NCBI GenBank assembly: GCA_017429205.1 | Contig: JAFRPH010000039.1 | Location: 1 to 34,812 of the forward strand | DNA length: 34,812 nucleotides | Reading direction: 5' to 3' | From: Bacteroidales bacterium | GTDB taxonomy: Bacteria > Bacteroidota > Bacteroidia > Bacteroidales > UBA932 | Shown: positions 32,926 to 34,812 of the stretch, piece by piece | How the letters are laid out: each line of letters begins with the position of its first letter | Numbering within the stretch: the first letter of the stretch is position 1 | Notes under the pieces: generated by a model | Database searches by the model: none | What the model was told of the DNA's origin: nothing | The model's input: the letters and a program-made list of their open reading frames with translations, nothing else | Program-made: the position numbers and the translations under genes

Positions 32926-33557
32926 TTACTAATAAAATGACCACGAAATTCCCCAAACCCGAAAAGTTCAGTACTACGATTGAAGCTACAACAGAGGTCG
33001 CGTTAGAGCGAGCAATGTTTAACAAACTTACTACTAGAGGATCAGAAGCAGATAAGATAGAGTGGCTAGACATGGAACTCCCATTAGACAATAAAGGAAA
33101 AAACAGATTAGATTTAATAGGGCGTCTTCAAATAAAGAAAAAATATGTTATTTGCGAGGTGAAATTTGGAGATATGTTCTCCGCATCAAACAATCCTCGC
33201 GATGCTGCTGATGAAGTTGTAAGATATTTCTCCACAATTCTAAATAACAAGCATAATCTTTCGGATTGTCATCACAAGGAGGAAAACGATGATCATATCG
33301 GTGGAAAACCCTTTAATTGGGAGGATATTAACGACAATAATACCGAACTCATCGTCGTCGCAAATGCAGCCTATTGGGCATATTGGATAGGTCACCGTAA
33401 AATGCCAGTTCCGATATCTGGAGAGCATAAAGGGTTTTGTTTTGACGTAAAATGCTATTCAATAGATATTCCCAAAAACTATTTTGAGATTCAAAAGGGA
33501 GCCTCGCCACAATACAAGCCGTCTATTGCCGACGAGATAAGAATAGATCCGCTATAA
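32922..33557 (+). CDS. PD-(D/E)XK nuclease-like protein of unknown family
   Basis: I do not recognise the family of this 211-residue protein. RLDLIGRLQIKKKYVICEVKFG (residues 62-83) has the pattern D64...E79-V-K81 of the PD-(D/E)XK nuclease fold, with strands placed as expected, and E30 in a preceding helix may complete the site. The rest is strongly hydrophilic with aromatic clusters (AAYWAYWIGHRKMPVP). The gene is AT-rich (near 40% GC) against about 60% for the chromosome, which points to recent transfer. It is translationally coupled to the DUF1653 fusion and followed by a terminator. A DNA-cleaving role, for example in defence, is inferred from fold and context only. Confidence 0.6.
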   Translation: MITNKMTTKFPKPEKFSTTIEATTEVALERAMFNKLTTRGSEADKIEWLDMELPLDNKGKNRLDLIGRLQIKKKYVICEVKFGDMFSASNNPRDAADEVVRYFSTILNNKHNLSDCHHKEENDDHIGGKPFNWEDINDNNTELIVVANAAYWAYWIGHRKMPVPISGEHKGFCFDVKCYSIDIPKNYFEIQKGASPQYKPSIADEIRIDPL

Positions 33558-33573
33558 TTACAAGCATTTTCAC

Positions 33574-33606
33574 AAGCGCCAATTAACTCAAAGTATTGGC
33601 GCTTTT
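33574..33606 (+). terminator. Terminator after the PD-(D/E)XK gene
   Basis: AAGCGCCAAT (33574-33583) and ATTGGCGCTT (33595-33604) are perfect 10-bp arms with an 11-base loop and a T-run. It ends the two-gene unit. Confidence 0.8.
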
Positions 33607-33685
33607 TCGTTTTTTCTATTGGACACAAATGCCGTTTGCCGCCAAAAGGCCGCTTTCTTAGAATGCGACTTCGTATTGATAAAGT

Positions 33686-34510
33686 ATGAAGTACCAAGAT
33701 TACACAGAATTCAAAAAAGGTGTATTGAATCACCTAGGAGACATGAACCCCAAACCGTGGGGAGTCTTTAGCGGTAACGGGAAAGCCTATCCGCATATTG
33801 CTTATATCCCTAGCGACAAAACTCAAGAGGATGTTATCAAAAGCATTCTGATAAAAGACAGAGTCGAGCCTGATCTCTTCTCGAAGCCACACAGATATGC
33901 CCATCACCTCAATTCCTCCCAAGTAGCCTGCTACGAGTTTTTCAGGCCTATGATTGGAAGCGATAGAATAATTCTCCCAAAACTTGTGAATGCGTTGACG
34001 GCAATGGGCATTCCTGGTCAAAAGTATATTGGTGCCCGGGCCGACTTCGAGTGGACACCTTATCCGGAAGAAAACACGAACTTCGATTTTTACATCATTC
34101 AGGAACAATCCGATGCCAAAATATACTTTGAAATCAAGTACACCGAACAGGGGTTCGGATGTTGTCCGAATGATGAACGGCATCAGGCTAAATTTGAGAA
34201 TATCTATCAAGACATGATCAGCAATTGCGCATGTCTCTCTCGAATTCCCGACTTCGATGAGGACTGGAGAAAGAACTACCAACTGTTTCGTAATGTTCTA
34301 CGCGTTACGAAAGACAACTGGGAGAATGAATACATGATATTTCTTTTCCCAAAAGAGAACCATATTGCCAGGCGGCAATTCGAGACATTCAAGGAGAAGT
34401 ATATCAAAGACGTATTCAAGAATCACGTAAAGGGTATTTTCTGGGAGCAGATAACCGACTTCATGTCCAAAGAATTTAGAACAAAATTCTTTTTCTACAC
34501 GCTTGATTGA
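33686..34510 (+). CDS. PGN_0703-type putative restriction endonuclease
   Basis: The 274-residue protein resembles the PGN_0703 family of putative restriction endonucleases in the PD-(D/E)XK superfamily. Supporting segments are HHLNSSQVACYEFFRPM (about 73-89) and the catalytic pattern TNFDFYIIQEQSDAKIYFEIKYTEQGFG (D134, E149-I-K151; about 131-158). The middle and C-terminal parts are helical. The gene is AT-rich and foreign in composition. There is no methyltransferase or specificity subunit beside it, so it is either a solitary, methyl-dependent or otherwise controlled nuclease, or part of a different defence module. No clear promoter was found in the 128 bases before it, which contain the preceding terminator and the second copy of the TACGA dyad. 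Confidence 0.72.
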   Translation: MKYQDYTEFKKGVLNHLGDMNPKPWGVFSGNGKAYPHIAYIPSDKTQEDVIKSILIKDRVEPDLFSKPHRYAHHLNSSQVACYEFFRPMIGSDRIILPKLVNALTAMGIPGQKYIGARADFEWTPYPEENTNFDFYIIQEQSDAKIYFEIKYTEQGFGCCPNDERHQAKFENIYQDMISNCACLSRIPDFDEDWRKNYQLFRNVLRVTKDNWENEYMIFLFPKENHIARRQFETFKEKYIKDVFKNHVKGIFWEQITDFMSKEFRTKFFFYTLD

Positions 34511-34536
34511 GTAGCCTGAGTACTCAAAGAACACAG

Positions 34537-34701
34537 ATGAATAAACTGATATTCCTTGACATAGACGGGGTCCTGGACACCTACAAGTCCCGCTATATGC
34601 TTGATCCTACGCTTATGTGGAAATTCCTACGCAAAGTGACCCGGTCGTTCTCCTTTGAAAGTGATCCACCATGTCTTTCCCTGAAAAAAGTTGACTCGTA
34701 A
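34537..34701 (+). pseudogene. HAD-superfamily gene fragment cut by an insertion sequence
   Basis: MNKLIFLDIDGVLDTYKSRY carries the HAD motif I (DIDGV) and resembles small HAD phosphatases of the Swiss-Army-Knife RNA repair type. Similarity ends after about 33 codons, near 34635, where insertion-sequence end repeats begin. The remaining codons to the stop at 34701 are element sequence. The gene is therefore broken; its 3' part should lie beyond the element outside the window. Confidence 0.6.
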
Positions 34702-34710
34702 AGCACGAGT
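34694..34710 (+). other. Hairpin directly before the transposase start
   Basis: ACTCGT and ACGAGT pair around AAAGC, extendable by three more pairs including one G-T to 34691-34713. It ends 2 bases before the ATG at 34716. Confidence 0.45.
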
Positions 34711-34715
34711 TAACG

Positions 34716-34812
34716 ATGTTTATTTATCAAACGAAGAAGCGGGAACTGTACTATGAGCGGGTCATAGCGCTGTATCAACAGACCGGTTATGGAAAGAAAC
34801 GGCTGGGAAAGC
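34716..34812 (+). CDS. Transposase N-terminus, truncated by the window edge
   Basis: Thirty-two codons are visible, starting MFIYQTKKRELYYERVIALY. The stretch YERVIALYQQTGYGKKRLGK looks like the beginning of a helix-turn-helix DNA-binding domain, as in the N-terminal part of many transposases. The frame is open at the window edge. Position behind the element end repeats and a hairpin supports a transposase. The family (IS21 IstA or another DDE transposase) cannot be settled. Confidence 0.5.
   Translation, partial: MFIYQTKKRELYYERVIALYQQTGYGKKRLGK

Larger units (their letters stand above)
34637..34812 (+). mobile_element. Left part of an insertion sequence, possibly IS21-like, incomplete
   Basis: The boundary is set by the end of HAD similarity and by the repeats AAAGTGACCC (34633-34642) and AAAGTGATCC (34658-34667), 25 bases apart, with a weaker AAAAGTTGACT copy at 34686. 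Multiple terminal repeats of TGACCC type are typical of IS21-family ends. The right end is outside the window, so family and length are uncertain. Confidence 0.5.

Overview
This window is a high-GC (about 60%) chromosomal segment from a member of the Bacteroidota, most likely a gut- or rumen-type Bacteroidales. The support is a SusC/SusD pair with BACON-domain lipoprotein, a V-type ATPase operon in the order A-B-D-I-K, a type B L31, a grpE-dnaJ pair without dnaK, an AlkZ-related protein, and repeated Bacteroidota-type promoter elements (TAnnTTTG, often with TTTG 19-20 bases upstream). No species can be named from sequence alone.

Left part (1-7.7 kb): a tightly packed V-ATPase operon (catalytic A, B, stalk D, membrane I, rotor K) closed by a strong terminator. 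Next come an outer-membrane beta-barrel protein overlapping an AlkZ-related gene, a tandem 79-80 bp intergenic repeat, a terminator and tRNA-Glu(CUC) on the minus strand. The K subunit carries the residues that bind Na+ in the Enterococcus enzyme, so the pump may be sodium-coupled.

Middle part (7.7-16.3 kb): a small DUF486 membrane protein is divergent from a GlmM-type phosphohexomutase, which is translationally coupled to an unusual DUF1343 (NamZ-like) protein. Then come L31 type B, a radical-SAM anaerobic sulfatase-maturase-like enzyme that looks almost leaderless, and a DUF1232 protein. Palindromic GTCATTCC elements lie between these genes.

Polysaccharide locus (12.9-28.5 kb): a minus-strand operon runs metallophosphoesterase lipoprotein, SusC, SusD, multi-BACON lipoprotein. 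Divergent from it is a secreted GH38 alpha-mannosidase with a C-terminal F5/8 (CBM32-like) domain, followed by a GlpT-type organophosphate antiporter with its own promoter. Together they suggest capture and trimming of a mannose-containing, perhaps phosphorylated, glycan. No dedicated regulator is in view.

Right part (28.6-34.8 kb): grpE-dnaJ, rplS and tRNA-Arg(ACG) end the core genome. Directly after the tRNA and its terminator lies an accessory island, AT-rich in its second half. It holds a miniature DnaE-like protein, a fusion of an integrase arm-binding domain to DUF1653 that is coupled to a PD-(D/E)XK nuclease-like gene, a PGN_0703-type putative restriction endonuclease without a methyltransferase, and a HAD gene cut short by an insertion sequence that runs off the right edge. 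This island is the most likely place for an undescribed system, possibly a defence module.
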